Shown here in pieces: positions 21,020-29,654 of a stretch of 64,000 nucleotides of DNA. How positions within the stretch are numbered: the first letter of the stretch is position 1; every line of letters begins with the position of its first letter. The position numbers were made by a program, and so were the translations under genes. The notes beneath the pieces were generated by a model. It was not told where the DNA came from. It made no database searches and worked only from the letters and a program-made list of their open reading frames with translations. Origin of the DNA: Thermoleophilum album (GTDB taxonomy: Bacteria; Actinomycetota; Thermoleophilia; Solirubrobacterales; Thermoleophilaceae). The stretch spans positions 372,001 through 436,000 of the forward strand of contig NZ_FNWJ01000001.1 of the NCBI RefSeq assembly GCF_900108055.1, written 5' to 3'.

Positions 21020-21750
21020 CAGCTGCCCCCTAGCGGGCTCTGCACGCCACTGGCGGGCACCTGCGCGATCGCCACGATCTCGGCCGCGATCTGCGGATAG
21101 CGACGACCAAGCTCGAAATAGGCGCGGATCAACGCCTCGCCCCACTGGCGTTCGATCTGGTCGTTCGGCAGCGGCTTGAGGAAGACACCGTCGAGGTGGT
21201 CGACGACCAGCCCGGCCGTCTGGAGGTCGCGCAACAACGTCGTCCGCGTGTAGACGCGGCGGTGTCCGATCCGTAGATCCTGCTCGTCGAGCGCCGTGAC
21301 GTCTTCGATCAGGCCGAGCTCGACCCCCGCTTGACGGTGTAGCGAGTCGGCGTTGGGCACCGTCACCACGAGCCGCCCGCCCGGGCGCGCACAGGCGGCT
21401 GCCCGCGCTAGCAGCGCCACCGGATCGGCGACATGCTCGAGCACATGCGCCAACACCACGACGTCGTACGTTGCATCCGCCTGGTACTGCTCGAAAAGCG
21501 CGTGCACGACCTCGACGTCGGGGCAACGTCGACGCGTCCGCCGCACCTGCTCGAGTGAACCGTCGACCGCCGTCAGACGCTTGACGACGCGGCGCAAGCG
21601 CTCGGTCATGCGACCGTCGGCACAACCGAGCTCGAGACAGCGCTCAGCGCCACGCACCCACGGAGCGATCACCTCGAAGCGGAAGTCGACGAGGCGGGCG
21701 TTGAAGCCGTGGTCGGTGGAGAAGTCGCGAGCTACCCGCTCAAGGCGCAT
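21019..21750 (-). CDS. SAM-dependent class I methyltransferase
   Basis: A 243-residue class I methyltransferase. Motif I is CLELGCADGRMTERL (about 38-52), the acidic SAM-ribose residue is in LTAVDGS, motif II is YDVVVLAHVLEHV and motif III PGGRLVVTVPN. The rest (HRQAGVELGLIEDVTALDEQDLRIGHRRVYT) resembles sugar- or small-molecule methyltransferases in polysaccharide loci. The ATG at 21750 is the first gene of the cassette, facing the AarF kinase gene across 229 bp of upstream DNA. The ribosome site is weak, so the start is uncertain by a few codons. Confidence 0.84.
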   Translation of the reverse strand: MRLERVARDFSTDHGFNARLVDFRFEVIAPWVRGAERCLELGCADGRMTERLRRVVKRLTAVDGSLEQVRRTRRRCPDVEVVHALFEQYQADATYDVVVLAHVLEHVADPVALLARAAACARPGGRLVVTVPNADSLHRQAGVELGLIEDVTALDEQDLRIGHRRVYTRTTLLRDLQTAGLVVDHLDGVFLKPLPNDQIERQWGEALIRAYFELGRRYPQIAAEIVAIAQVPASGVQSPLGGS

Positions 21751-21979
21751 GGTCTCGTCTTCGCCGCAGCTTTGGCGGCGACCGTCCCTGACCGTCGCGC
21801 TGTTCGCCCGCGCAACACTCCTCATTGCACTGATTGCTGATCTCCCCATCAGGCCGCTCCCGCGAGCGCGGCGCGCAAGCGTGCGCCCGGGTGCCCACGT
21901 AGTCGGAGCAGGCGCAGCGAGCTTGAAGCTGCGAGCGCCCCTCCGCCGCGGCCGGGTGAGACGGCCTACGCTTGAGCGA

Positions 21980-23386
21980 GTGGCGAAGGACGAGCTCCCG
22001 CGTGGGCGGCTGCGACGCACCGTCGCTGTCGGCTCGGTGCTCGGGCGCGAGGGCGCGCGCTACGCGACGACGCGTGCGCGCAACCTGGCGCGCTCCGAGG
22101 AAGAGGCGCGTCGCGCGCTCGAGAACGTTCACCTCGAGACCGCCGAGCGAATGGTGGAGACGCTCGGCCGCATGAAGGGTGCGGCGCTCAAGCTTGGCCA
22201 GCTCGCCTCGTTCGTCGACACCGAGTTCTTGCCGCCCGAGTACGCCGAGCTCTATCAGCGCAAGCTGGCGAAGCTACGCGCCCACGCTCCGGCGATGCCG
22301 TGGCGGAAGGTTCGCAAGGTGCTCGAGCAGGAGCTTGAGATGCCACTCTCCGAAGCCTTCGCCGCGATCGACGAGGAGGCTGCAGCAGCGGCTTCGATCG
22401 GCCAGGTCCACCGCGCGCGCCTGCACGACGGTCGCGAGGTGGCGGTCAAGGTGCAGTACCCGGGGATCGCCGAGGCGCTACGTGCCGACCTTCAGAACGC
22501 GGGCGTGGTGTTGCGTTTCGCGAAAGCGATCGCGCCCGGCCTCGACGCGCGAGCGGTCGCCCGCGAGCTGCGCGAACGTTTCGAAGAGGAGCTCGACTAC
22601 GAGCTCGAGGCGCAGCGCCAGCGCACGTTCGCGCGCGCCTACCGCGGGCATCCGTTCATCTACATCCCGGACGTCATAACGCGCCTGTCGCGACGGTTGG
22701 TGCTCGTCACGGAGTGGGTCGAGGGCCACGACTTCGAGCACGTGCTCCGCCTCCCGCAAGCGCAGCGCGACCGCTTCGGGGAGATCGTGTTCCGCTACCA
22801 CTACGGCTCGATCTATCACCTGCAGCAGTTCAACGCCGACGCTCATCCCGGCAACTACCTGCTGATGAACGATGGGCGCGTCGCCTTTCTCGATTTCGGG
22901 ATGACCAAGCAGCTCGACCACGAGCAGATCCAGCTCGAGGTGGCGGCGCTCGAAGCCGTGATCGCGGGCGATCCCGAGCGAGCGCGGCGAGCCCTGCACG
23001 AACTTGGCTTTCTGCCGAACCCCAGCAAAGTCGACGCGGAGCGCCTGATGGAGCACGTGCGAGCGGTCGCCGGCTGGTACCTCGAGGATCGTGAGGTGAC
23101 GATCGACCCACCGCTCGTAATGCGCGTGATCGCGGCGATGTCGGACCCGCGCTCGGGCTTCTACGACTTGCTGCGGCGCGAGAGCTTGCCCGCCAACGAA
23201 CTCCTCGGTCGGCGCATGGAGACCGGCGTCTTGGCGGTGCTCGGCAAGCTCCGGGCTACCCGCAACTGGCATCGGATCGGCCGCGAGTGGTGGTTCGGCG
23301 AGGAGCCCGCGACCGAGCTCGGTGAAGCGGAGTGGGAGTTCTTCGAGCAGCGCGGTACGCGACGCGAACCGCTGGTGCGCCGCTGA
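21980..23386 (+). CDS. AarF/UbiB (ABC1) family atypical kinase
   Basis: A 468-residue ADCK/UbiB-like protein. The family-specific KxGQ motif is in MKGAALKLGQLASF, and the Ala-rich loop that replaces the glycine loop is AAAAASIGQVHRA. Also present are the ATP-binding Lys (VAVKVQYPG), the catalytic loop QFNADAHPGNYLL and the metal motif FLDFGMTKQ. Bacterial relatives support quinone or isoprenoid-lipid metabolism. GTG at 21980 is used; longer frames upstream overlap the divergent methyltransferase. It is the only plus-strand gene between the two halves of the glmU-mfd cluster. Confidence 0.9.
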   Translation: MAKDELPRGRLRRTVAVGSVLGREGARYATTRARNLARSEEEARRALENVHLETAERMVETLGRMKGAALKLGQLASFVDTEFLPPEYAELYQRKLAKLRAHAPAMPWRKVRKVLEQELEMPLSEAFAAIDEEAAAAASIGQVHRARLHDGREVAVKVQYPGIAEALRADLQNAGVVLRFAKAIAPGLDARAVARELRERFEEELDYELEAQRQRTFARAYRGHPFIYIPDVITRLSRRLVLVTEWVEGHDFEHVLRLPQAQRDRFGEIVFRYHYGSIYHLQQFNADAHPGNYLLMNDGRVAFLDFGMTKQLDHEQIQLEVAALEAVIAGDPERARRALHELGFLPNPSKVDAERLMEHVRAVAGWYLEDREVTIDPPLVMRVIAAMSDPRSGFYDLLRRESLPANELLGRRMETGVLAVLGKLRATRNWHRIGREWWFGEEPATELGEAEWEFFEQRGTRREPLVRR

Positions 23387-23436
23387 GGGCTCGCTGCCCC
23401 TGCCGCAGCAGCAAGGTCCCGAGCGGCGGGGTCGGA

Positions 23437-24477
23437 TCAGAACAGCTGGTTCTCGCCAGCAAAGATTTCGGACACCGAGTCGTCGGTGAAGATCCGACGG
23501 ATCGTGTCGGTCAGGATGTCGGCGCAGGTCAGCTGTTTGATCAGCGGTGGAGCGCCTGCGCGCAGCGGCACGGTGTCCGTCACAACGATCCCGGAAAGCG
23601 GGGACTGGCCGAGGATCTCATAGGCGCGGCCCGAGAAAATCCCGTGCGTCGCGACCGCGTAGACCTCGCGAGCGCCCTCGTCGAGCACGGTTTCGGCCGC
23701 CACCGCCAGGGTGCCACCGGTGTCGATGATGTCGTCGACAATCACCGCCACCTTGTCCTTGACGTCACCGATGACGTGGCCGATCTCCGCCACCTGCTGG
23801 GCCGGTCGTTCCTTCTCGAGCAACGCGTAGGGCGCGCCGACTTTCTGCGCGAACTTCCGCACCAGCTTCACCCGACCGGCATCCGGAGCGACGATCACGA
23901 GCTCGCCGTGACGCGGCAGCAGTTGGTCTTGCACGTACTGGACGAGGATCGGCATCGCCGTCATGTGGTCGACGGGTCGCGAGAAGAAGCCCTGCATCTG
24001 GCCGGCGTGGAGGTCCATCGTGACCATGCGGTCGATGCCCGCCACCTCCAACGTCTCGGCGACCAGCCGCGCCGAGATCGGTTCGCGGGGCGCCGACTTC
24101 TTGTCTTGCCGGGAGTAGCCGTACCAGGGGCAGACCGCGACGATGCGGTGTGCGGAAGCGTGCTTGGCGGCGTGAATCATCAGCAGGAGCTCGACGAGCG
24201 CGTCGTTCACCGTCAGCCCCTCGCGCTCCGAACCACATATCGACTGCACGATGAAGAGGTCAGCGCCGCGAATCGACTCCTGGTAGCGGCAGTACACCTC
24301 GCCGTCAGAGAAGGTCTTGAGTCCGGCATCGGTCAGCCGCACACCGAGCCGATCGGCGATCTTCGCACCGAGGTCGAGGCTTGCCCGCCCCGCGGTGACC
24401 ATCAGGCGCTTCTCGTGCCCGGCGGGAATGAAAGTCTCCGGCAGCGCCGCCGGCACAGCGTCGATCGGACGGCTCAT
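23437..24477 (-). CDS. prs: Ribose-phosphate pyrophosphokinase
   Basis: A 346-residue PRPP synthetase; it makes 5-phosphoribosyl-1-pyrophosphate for nucleotide, His and Trp synthesis. Motifs are GEVYCRYQESIRGADLFIVQS, PWYGYSRQDKKS (ATP loop), MDLHAGQMQGFF, VIVAPDAGRVK and the PRPP loop VDDIIDTGGTL. ATG at 24477 overlaps the glmU stop (ATGA), so the two genes are coupled, as is usual in actinobacteria and Firmicutes. Confidence 0.96.
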   Translation of the reverse strand: MSRPIDAVPAALPETFIPAGHEKRLMVTAGRASLDLGAKIADRLGVRLTDAGLKTFSDGEVYCRYQESIRGADLFIVQSICGSEREGLTVNDALVELLLMIHAAKHASAHRIVAVCPWYGYSRQDKKSAPREPISARLVAETLEVAGIDRMVTMDLHAGQMQGFFSRPVDHMTAMPILVQYVQDQLLPRHGELVIVAPDAGRVKLVRKFAQKVGAPYALLEKERPAQQVAEIGHVIGDVKDKVAVIVDDIIDTGGTLAVAAETVLDEGAREVYAVATHGIFSGRAYEILGQSPLSGIVVTDTVPLRAGAPPLIKQLTCADILTDTIRRIFTDDSVSEIFAGENQLF

Positions 24478-25862
24478 CGCTCGCTCTCGTCTTTCCCCTG
24501 GAAGCGCTCGACCCAACCCTCGACGTTCCGCTGACGCGCCCTGGCGATGGCCAGCGCGCCGGGCGGTACGTCCTTGGTTATGACCGACCCGGCCCCAGTG
24601 TACGCGCCCTCGCCGATGGTCACGGGCGCCACGAAGGCGGTGTCGACACCCGTTCGAACGCGCGGTCCGATGACCGTGCGATGCTTGCGACGACCGTCGT
24701 AGTTGGCGGTGATGTTCCCCGCCGCGACGTTGGCCTCGGCGCCCACCTCGGCGTCGCCGAGGTAACTCAAGTGCGGGACCTTCGCGCCGGCCCCGACGTC
24801 GGCGTTCTTGAGTTCGACGAACGTTCCGATCTTCGCTCCCCGCCGAACGACCGTTCCGGGGCGAAGGTAGGCGAAGGGCCCGATCGTCGCGCCGTTCTCG
24901 ACGCGACAGTCGACGAGCCGCGCGTGCTCGATCCGAACGTCGTCGCCGACGACCGCACGCTCCAGCGTGGCACACGGACCGACCAGGCAACGAGAACCGA
25001 TGCGCGTACCCCGCCGCAACGTGCAGCCAACCCCGATCACGGTGTCCGGAGCGATCTCGACGTCGACCTCGACGACCGTCGCCTCCGGGCACTCGAAGCT
25101 GACGCCCGCCAGTGCGTGCTGCTCGATGAGGCGCCGGCGCGCAGTCGCCTCGGCACGCATCAGGTCGACGCGCGTGTTGACCCCGAAGGCCGCGGCATCG
25201 TCGGGCGTGCGCACCGCCGCGACGGTCGCGCCGCGCGCTCGTAGAAGCGGGAAGACGGCGGTGAGGTAGCGCTCGCCGCGCTCCTCCGGTACCTGCGCGA
25301 GCGCCTCAAGCAGGGCGTCGACCGCAAACGCGTAGAGGCCGATGTTGACCTCGCGGATCGCCAGCACCTCGTGCGGCACGTCTTCGCTGTGTTTGGTCTC
25401 GACGATCCTTTCGACCGTGCCGTCGGGGGCGCGCAACACCCGCCCGTAGCCGGCGGGGTCGATGCCGTCGCTGGTGAGGATCGTCGCGGCAGCGCGCGCG
25501 TGTGTGTGTGCTTCGACGAGGGTCTGCACGACAGCGGCGGTGACCAGCGGATGGTCCCCGGAGAGTACGACCAGTGGCCGCTTCGCCGAAAGCCAGTCCG
25601 CCGCCGCGAGGACGGCCGCGCCGGTGCCCTCGCCGACCGCCTGTTCGAGCACCGCGACGTCGCCGGGCAGCGCCTCGGCGACCGGACTCCCCGGCCGCAC
25701 GACACAACCGACACGGGCGGCCCCCGCTTCCTGAGCCGCAGCAATCACCCACTCGACCATCGGGCGGCCGCAGATCGGGTGCAACACCTTCGGGAGTTGC
25801 GAGCGCATCCGTGTGCCGCGGCCTGCGGCCAACACCAAGCAGTCGAAGGCGGTCGGGGACAC
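24474..25862 (-). CDS. glmU: Bifunctional UDP-GlcNAc pyrophosphorylase / GlcN-1-P acetyltransferase
   Basis: A 462-residue GlmU. It acetylates glucosamine-1-phosphate and couples it to UTP to make UDP-GlcNAc for peptidoglycan. The N-terminal uridylyltransferase domain has LVLAAGRGTRMRSQLPKVLH and LSGDHPLV. The C-terminal left-handed beta helix (about 250-440) has hexapeptide repeats and the acetyltransferase motif HLSYLGDAEVG ... NITANYDG. GTG at 25862 is used because the conserved domain begins six residues later; longer frames are out of context. Confidence 0.96.
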   Translation of the reverse strand: MSPTAFDCLVLAAGRGTRMRSQLPKVLHPICGRPMVEWVIAAAQEAGAARVGCVVRPGSPVAEALPGDVAVLEQAVGEGTGAAVLAAADWLSAKRPLVVLSGDHPLVTAAVVQTLVEAHTHARAAATILTSDGIDPAGYGRVLRAPDGTVERIVETKHSEDVPHEVLAIREVNIGLYAFAVDALLEALAQVPEERGERYLTAVFPLLRARGATVAAVRTPDDAAAFGVNTRVDLMRAEATARRRLIEQHALAGVSFECPEATVVEVDVEIAPDTVIGVGCTLRRGTRIGSRCLVGPCATLERAVVGDDVRIEHARLVDCRVENGATIGPFAYLRPGTVVRRGAKIGTFVELKNADVGAGAKVPHLSYLGDAEVGAEANVAAGNITANYDGRRKHRTVIGPRVRTGVDTAFVAPVTIGEGAYTGAGSVITKDVPPGALAIARARQRNVEGWVERFQGKDESER

Positions 25863-25891
25863 GGCGAGGGAGCGTAGCGCCAGTGGTCGCC

Positions 25892-26530
25892 TCAGGGGAC
25901 CGAGTCGATCGTGCGGTAACGCAGCAGCTGGGTCTCGTGGCGGCGCAACCATTGGTGCCCGGCCCGCCACTCGGGAAGCGCCTGCTCAAGGGCGTCCCAA
26001 AAAGCGCGCGAGTGGTTGGGAACACGCAAGTGACAGAGCTCGTGGACGACCACGTAACGGGCAACGGCAACCGGCGCCAAGAGCAGTCGCCAGTTGAGGG
26101 AGACGGTGCCGGAGGTCGAGCAAGAGCCCCAGCGTGTGCGCTGAGCACGGATCGTGAGCCGCGCCGGACGAACCCCGAGCCGCTCGGCCTCGGTTGCCAG
26201 CAGGGCGCCCAGGCGAGCTCGGGCGGCCCGCCGATACCAGCGCTCCAGAGCCGCGGCGCGACGCAGCCGCGTTGGGCCGCAAACGACGATCGCCGAGCCG
26301 CGGTCGCGTGCCACAGCCGTGCTGCCCGGCCGCGCCTCGACCGGACGGGCGACGCCAGCGACATACGCCCATCCGAGCACGCCAAGCGACGCCGGACGCG
26401 GTCCGTCGGGATCCGCGGAGAGCGCTGGCGGCGCATGCGTCGACGGCGAGTGCACTGCCGGTACTTGCGCGAGCGGCGCGTGAGCGGGAAAACGCGGGGC
26501 GGCTGTGGGTCGATCAGGAGGAGACGACAC
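25892..26530 (-). CDS. YgjP-like zinc metallopeptidase-fold protein
   Basis: Up to 212 residues. The family domain runs from about residue 50 and contains TRWGSCSTSGTVSLNWRL, VVVHELCHLRVPNHSRAFW and a C-terminal Trp/Arg-rich helix. The HExxH zinc motif is H163-E-L-C-H167. The family (YgjP/SprT-like, DUF45) has a zincin fold; the substrate is not established. The first 45 residues are Pro/Ala-rich low complexity, so a later start is possible. It lies between tRNA-Gln and glmU, 30 bp from each side. Confidence 0.8.
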   Translation of the reverse strand: MSSPPDRPTAAPRFPAHAPLAQVPAVHSPSTHAPPALSADPDGPRPASLGVLGWAYVAGVARPVEARPGSTAVARDRGSAIVVCGPTRLRRAAALERWYRRAARARLGALLATEAERLGVRPARLTIRAQRTRWGSCSTSGTVSLNWRLLLAPVAVARYVVVHELCHLRVPNHSRAFWDALEQALPEWRAGHQWLRRHETQLLRYRTIDSVP

Positions 26531-26536
26531 GGCGAG

Positions 26537-26608
26537 CTGGGGAGCCCGGATTCGAACCGGGATCTCAGGGCTCCAAAGGCCCGCGTCTTGCCGTTAGACC
26601 ACTCCCCA
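26537..26608 (-). tRNA. tRNA-Gln (anticodon UUG)
   Basis: The minus strand folds into a full cloverleaf of 72 bases. The 7-bp acceptor stem pairs TGGGGAG with CTCCCCA, the D stem GTCT with AGAC, and the T stem CCCGG with CCGGG around TTCGAAT. The anticodon loop is CTTTGGA with anticodon TTG (Gln). The first anticodon-stem pair is a C-T mismatch. The discriminator base is G and the CCA end is not encoded. It is convergent with no gene and sits between the YgjP-like and CopC-CopD genes. Confidence 0.95.
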
Positions 26609-26669
26609 AGTGCGGCAGCCGCAGTCTAGGTGCGCAGGACGCCGCTCGGCGACCGACCTCCCACCGGGC

Positions 26670-28907
26670 TCAAGGGGTGGGAGGCGGCGGCACGATCCTG
26701 GTCGGCTGGTCGAAGGCATAGAAAGTTTGGGTCATGTAGTGGCCGGGAGCGATCATCCGTACTGCTCGTACGAGACCGCGCCGACGCTCGATCGCAAGGC
26801 GATACCAGATCGGCGTGCCCGGGTCGAACAGCGCGATGCGCAGGTAGCGACGATCGCCGCGCAACAGCCAGGCGTAGCGGGCGTACGCGGTCCAGCGGAA
26901 CCAGGAGGCACTGCGGAACCGTCCGACGTAGGGCGAGCTCTCGACGCGTCCGTCGGGCAGCACCCGCCACTGCCGCGCCCCGATCACGACGCCACCGCCT
27001 CCCTGCGAGAAACGGAAGGCGAGGCGGTCGGGAGCGACCAAGGCATAACGGGTCACGACCGGTCGGCCAACGCCGCTAGTCAGCGTTTCATCCTCACGTA
27101 CCGCTGCCAGCTTCCGCATCCGCCGTTCGGCGCGTGTCAGTAGTCTGCGCGCACGGTCCGCCGAATGCGGCGCTACTGCGAGCGGTAGACGCGCCACACC
27201 GACGCGTTGGCCGCGGCGCGCGAGGGTCACCTCGAGCTCTTCGGACGGCGCCGTCAGCAGCCCCTGCCAGCAGCCGGGGCCGCAGCTGCGCAGCCGCTCA
27301 GCGCCCGGTACGCGCGGTCGCGGTGCGAACGCCTCGCCACGCAACTGCCGCAGACGCAACTCGAAGGCCGCGCGCCCGCCGCGTTCGGGGCGCACCCACG
27401 CGGCGACCAAGACCGGACCGGCGTGGTCGGCAACCGCGAGTTCGCCCGGCAGCGGCGCCCGCGGCGGGCAACCGCGGCAGCCGAAGGGATCGGCACTCGC
27501 GAGCGTCGCCGCTACTTGCCGCGGCGGCAAGGCGAAACCGGTGAGCAGCGCACTGGCTACGAGTACCGGCGGAACCAGCCACGGCTGTGCGCGCACCACG
27601 CGCCAGTGGCGCCGCACGAGCCGCGCGGGGGCGCCCGCTCCGGCGATGCGCCGGCGCCAGCGCAGCGCGTGCAGCGCGCTTAGCAACGCGACGAACCCGA
27701 CGAACTCGATCTTGAGCAGCAACACCCGGCCCCACGCGGTGTCGAGGAGGTCTTTCGGCGATCCCAGCGCGATCACGGCGTTGACGGTGCCGGCCGCGAC
27801 CACGAGCACGAAGGCGGGTAGCGCTACCAGCCCGAAGGGCTCGAGCACCGCTGGCAGTAGGCGGGTACGGTGATCGCCCGCACGCCGGAGAAGTGACCAC
27901 CAGGTGAGCGCGATCGCGAGGATCCCCCCTAACCATGCGCAGCCGGCGGCGACGTGCAGCGATAGCGCGGTGATCGCAAGCGCCTGCGGTTGGGCAGAGG
28001 CAGCGTGCCCGGCTGCAGCCAGCGCAACGATGGCGACGAGCGCCGCTCCCGCCCGCAGGCCCTGCCTGCGGGCGGGAGCAAGCACCGCCAAAGCGAGCGC
28101 CAGGGCCGCCGCGAAACGCCCCAGCCCAGCGCGATTGGCGAGCAGAAAATCGAAGATTGCGGCCGGGTCGAAGGTGCCCGCGGCACGCGTGGCGTCGGCC
28201 AGCGCAACGGCGAGAGCGCCGGCGACCGCAGCCAGCCCGAAGAGCGCGTGCACGCCATCAAAGGCAGCTCTTCTGCGCGCGAGCGTGCGACCGTCGAACG
28301 TACCGTCGGCACCGAGCACATCGGGAACAAGCCACTGCGAAGGCTTCCGCGCACCGAGCAAAACGGCGACGAACAGAGGGCCTGCGAAGCCGACTAGCCC
28401 GACGTAGAGCAGGACACGACCGAGGAGCCCGGCCAGACCGCCGAGGTCGAACGGCCCGCCGACCGCGAGGGCGCCGCTCGAGCCGAGTGGCGGTGCGCGC
28501 ACCCCGAAGCCCACGCTGCCGGCGAGCGTGTGACCATCGACGGTCGAGACCGTCGACCAGTCCAGTCGGTAGCCGCCCCGGGGCATCGGGGAGCGTGGCT
28601 CGACGACGATCCGCCGGCCTTCGACGAACATGCTCGTCGCCAGCGGACGACCGCTTGCGTCGACGAGCTGCGCCCGTGACAAGCGCGCGGCGAGCGGCTC
28701 TGAGAACCGCAACTCAAGACGGGTGGGGGCGCTCTCGAGGCGGGCGCCCGGACTCGGGTCGCTCGCCACGAGCGAGGCGTGCGCGGAAGCTCGCGGCGCT
28801 GACAGAAGCGAGGCGAGCAGCACCACCAGGCCCACCGCGAGCGTGCTCGCGATCCGCGGCGGGCGCCCGACCGCCGCGCCGTCAGCGCGTCCCACGACGG
28901 TCGCCAC
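26670..28907 (-). CDS. CopC-CopD fusion copper-handling membrane protein
   Basis: A 745-residue protein. A signal peptide ends at ASA-H43, so His43 becomes the free N-terminal His of the CopC domain (43-137). With D124 and H126 in TVDGH this gives the CopC Cu(II) site. About eight membrane helices of a CopD domain follow (150-480). A final outside domain of about 250 residues is unique to this type of protein (PLPGELAVADHAGPVLVAAW and TRYALVAPDRLAFRFSQGG). CopC-CopD fusions take up copper in several actinobacteria. The start overlaps 26 bp of the TlpA gene, giving a two-gene unit that links copper to thiol chemistry. Confidence 0.87.
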   Translation of the reverse strand: MATVVGRADGAAVGRPPRIASTLAVGLVVLLASLLSAPRASAHASLVASDPSPGARLESAPTRLELRFSEPLAARLSRAQLVDASGRPLATSMFVEGRRIVVEPRSPMPRGGYRLDWSTVSTVDGHTLAGSVGFGVRAPPLGSSGALAVGGPFDLGGLAGLLGRVLLYVGLVGFAGPLFVAVLLGARKPSQWLVPDVLGADGTFDGRTLARRRAAFDGVHALFGLAAVAGALAVALADATRAAGTFDPAAIFDFLLANRAGLGRFAAALALALAVLAPARRQGLRAGAALVAIVALAAAGHAASAQPQALAITALSLHVAAGCAWLGGILAIALTWWSLLRRAGDHRTRLLPAVLEPFGLVALPAFVLVVAAGTVNAVIALGSPKDLLDTAWGRVLLLKIEFVGFVALLSALHALRWRRRIAGAGAPARLVRRHWRVVRAQPWLVPPVLVASALLTGFALPPRQVAATLASADPFGCRGCPPRAPLPGELAVADHAGPVLVAAWVRPERGGRAAFELRLRQLRGEAFAPRPRVPGAERLRSCGPGCWQGLLTAPSEELEVTLARRGQRVGVARLPLAVAPHSADRARRLLTRAERRMRKLAAVREDETLTSGVGRPVVTRYALVAPDRLAFRFSQGGGGVVIGARQWRVLPDGRVESSPYVGRFRSASWFRWTAYARYAWLLRGDRRYLRIALFDPGTPIWYRLAIERRRGLVRAVRMIAPGHYMTQTFYAFDQPTRIVPPPPTP

Positions 28908-29565
28908 CGCGGCGACTCCCGAGCGGCCTACCGGTCCGTGCGGCCGCTACGCCGCGTCGCAACTGCGACTCCGAGATCGCGCCGATTACGTGGCCTACGA
29001 CGCGGCCGCGGGCATCGATGAAGAAGGTCTCAGGCAACCCTGTGACGCCGTAGCGACGCGCGATCTCGTTGTCCGGCTCGCGCACGCTCGGGTAGCTGAG
29101 GCGCAGCTCACCCACGAACGCGCGCGCGTCGTCACGCACGTCTTGCATGTTGAGACCGAGGAAGACAACACCGGCCGGCGCTGCTGCGCGCCAGCCCCGC
29201 TCAAGCGTCGGTGCCTCGGCGCGGCACGGTGGACACCAGGAGGCCCAGAAGTTGAGTACGACCGGCGTGCCCCGCAGCTCGCGGAGCGCTAGACGGTCGT
29301 CGGCGAGCGCTCGTCGTGCGGCCACCGGCAGGAGGCGTTGGTCGCCGCGCACCAGGACCGGCAGCGTGAACTGGGGCGCGGCCGGTGTGCGCCCGCGGGC
29401 GAGCTCGGAGTCGAGGCTGCCGCCCCCGGACCGCGCGACGAGCCCGTAGACGAGGAGCGCCAGGAACGCGCCGACCAGCAGCGCCGCCGCCAAGCGCACG
29501 CCCGGACGGCCGCTGCCGATGGCGGCGTCCGGAGAGTCGTGGTGCGCACTGGTCGCCCCCGCCAT
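28882..29565 (-). CDS. Membrane-anchored TlpA/ResA-type thioredoxin
   Basis: A 227-residue protein: one N-terminal membrane helix (VRLAAALLVGAFLALLVYGLV), then an extracytoplasmic thioredoxin fold. The redox motif is FWASWCPPC with Cys111 and Cys114, and the cis-Pro region is YGVTGLPETFFID. Such proteins reduce cysteines on exported proteins, for example apocytochrome c or copper-site proteins. The 26-bp overlap with the CopC-CopD gene supports a joint role in copper delivery or cytochrome-oxidase maturation, but this is inference. No cytochrome biogenesis genes lie nearby. Confidence 0.88.
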   Translation of the reverse strand: MAGATSAHHDSPDAAIGSGRPGVRLAAALLVGAFLALLVYGLVARSGGGSLDSELARGRTPAAPQFTLPVLVRGDQRLLPVAARRALADDRLALRELRGTPVVLNFWASWCPPCRAEAPTLERGWRAAAPAGVVFLGLNMQDVRDDARAFVGELRLSYPSVREPDNEIARRYGVTGLPETFFIDARGRVVGHVIGAISESQLRRGVAAARTGRPLGSRRGGDRRGTR

Positions 29566-29654
29566 GCCTCACAGTCTGACGGGTCGCCAGCCGGGGACCG
29601 GCGGTTTCGAGATCGGTGCGCGAGCGCCCGCACGCCAATCGCGGCGTCGCGCGG

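Noticed and set aside
21751-21979. Operator or riboswitch in the 229-bp gap between the methyltransferase and AarF genes
   Set aside because: No clear palindrome, promoter boxes or conserved leader structure could be read; it is noted only as a divergent upstream region.
22478-23272. A 264-residue minus-strand frame inside the AarF kinase gene
   Set aside because: It mirrors the kinase codons; all domain evidence is on the plus strand.
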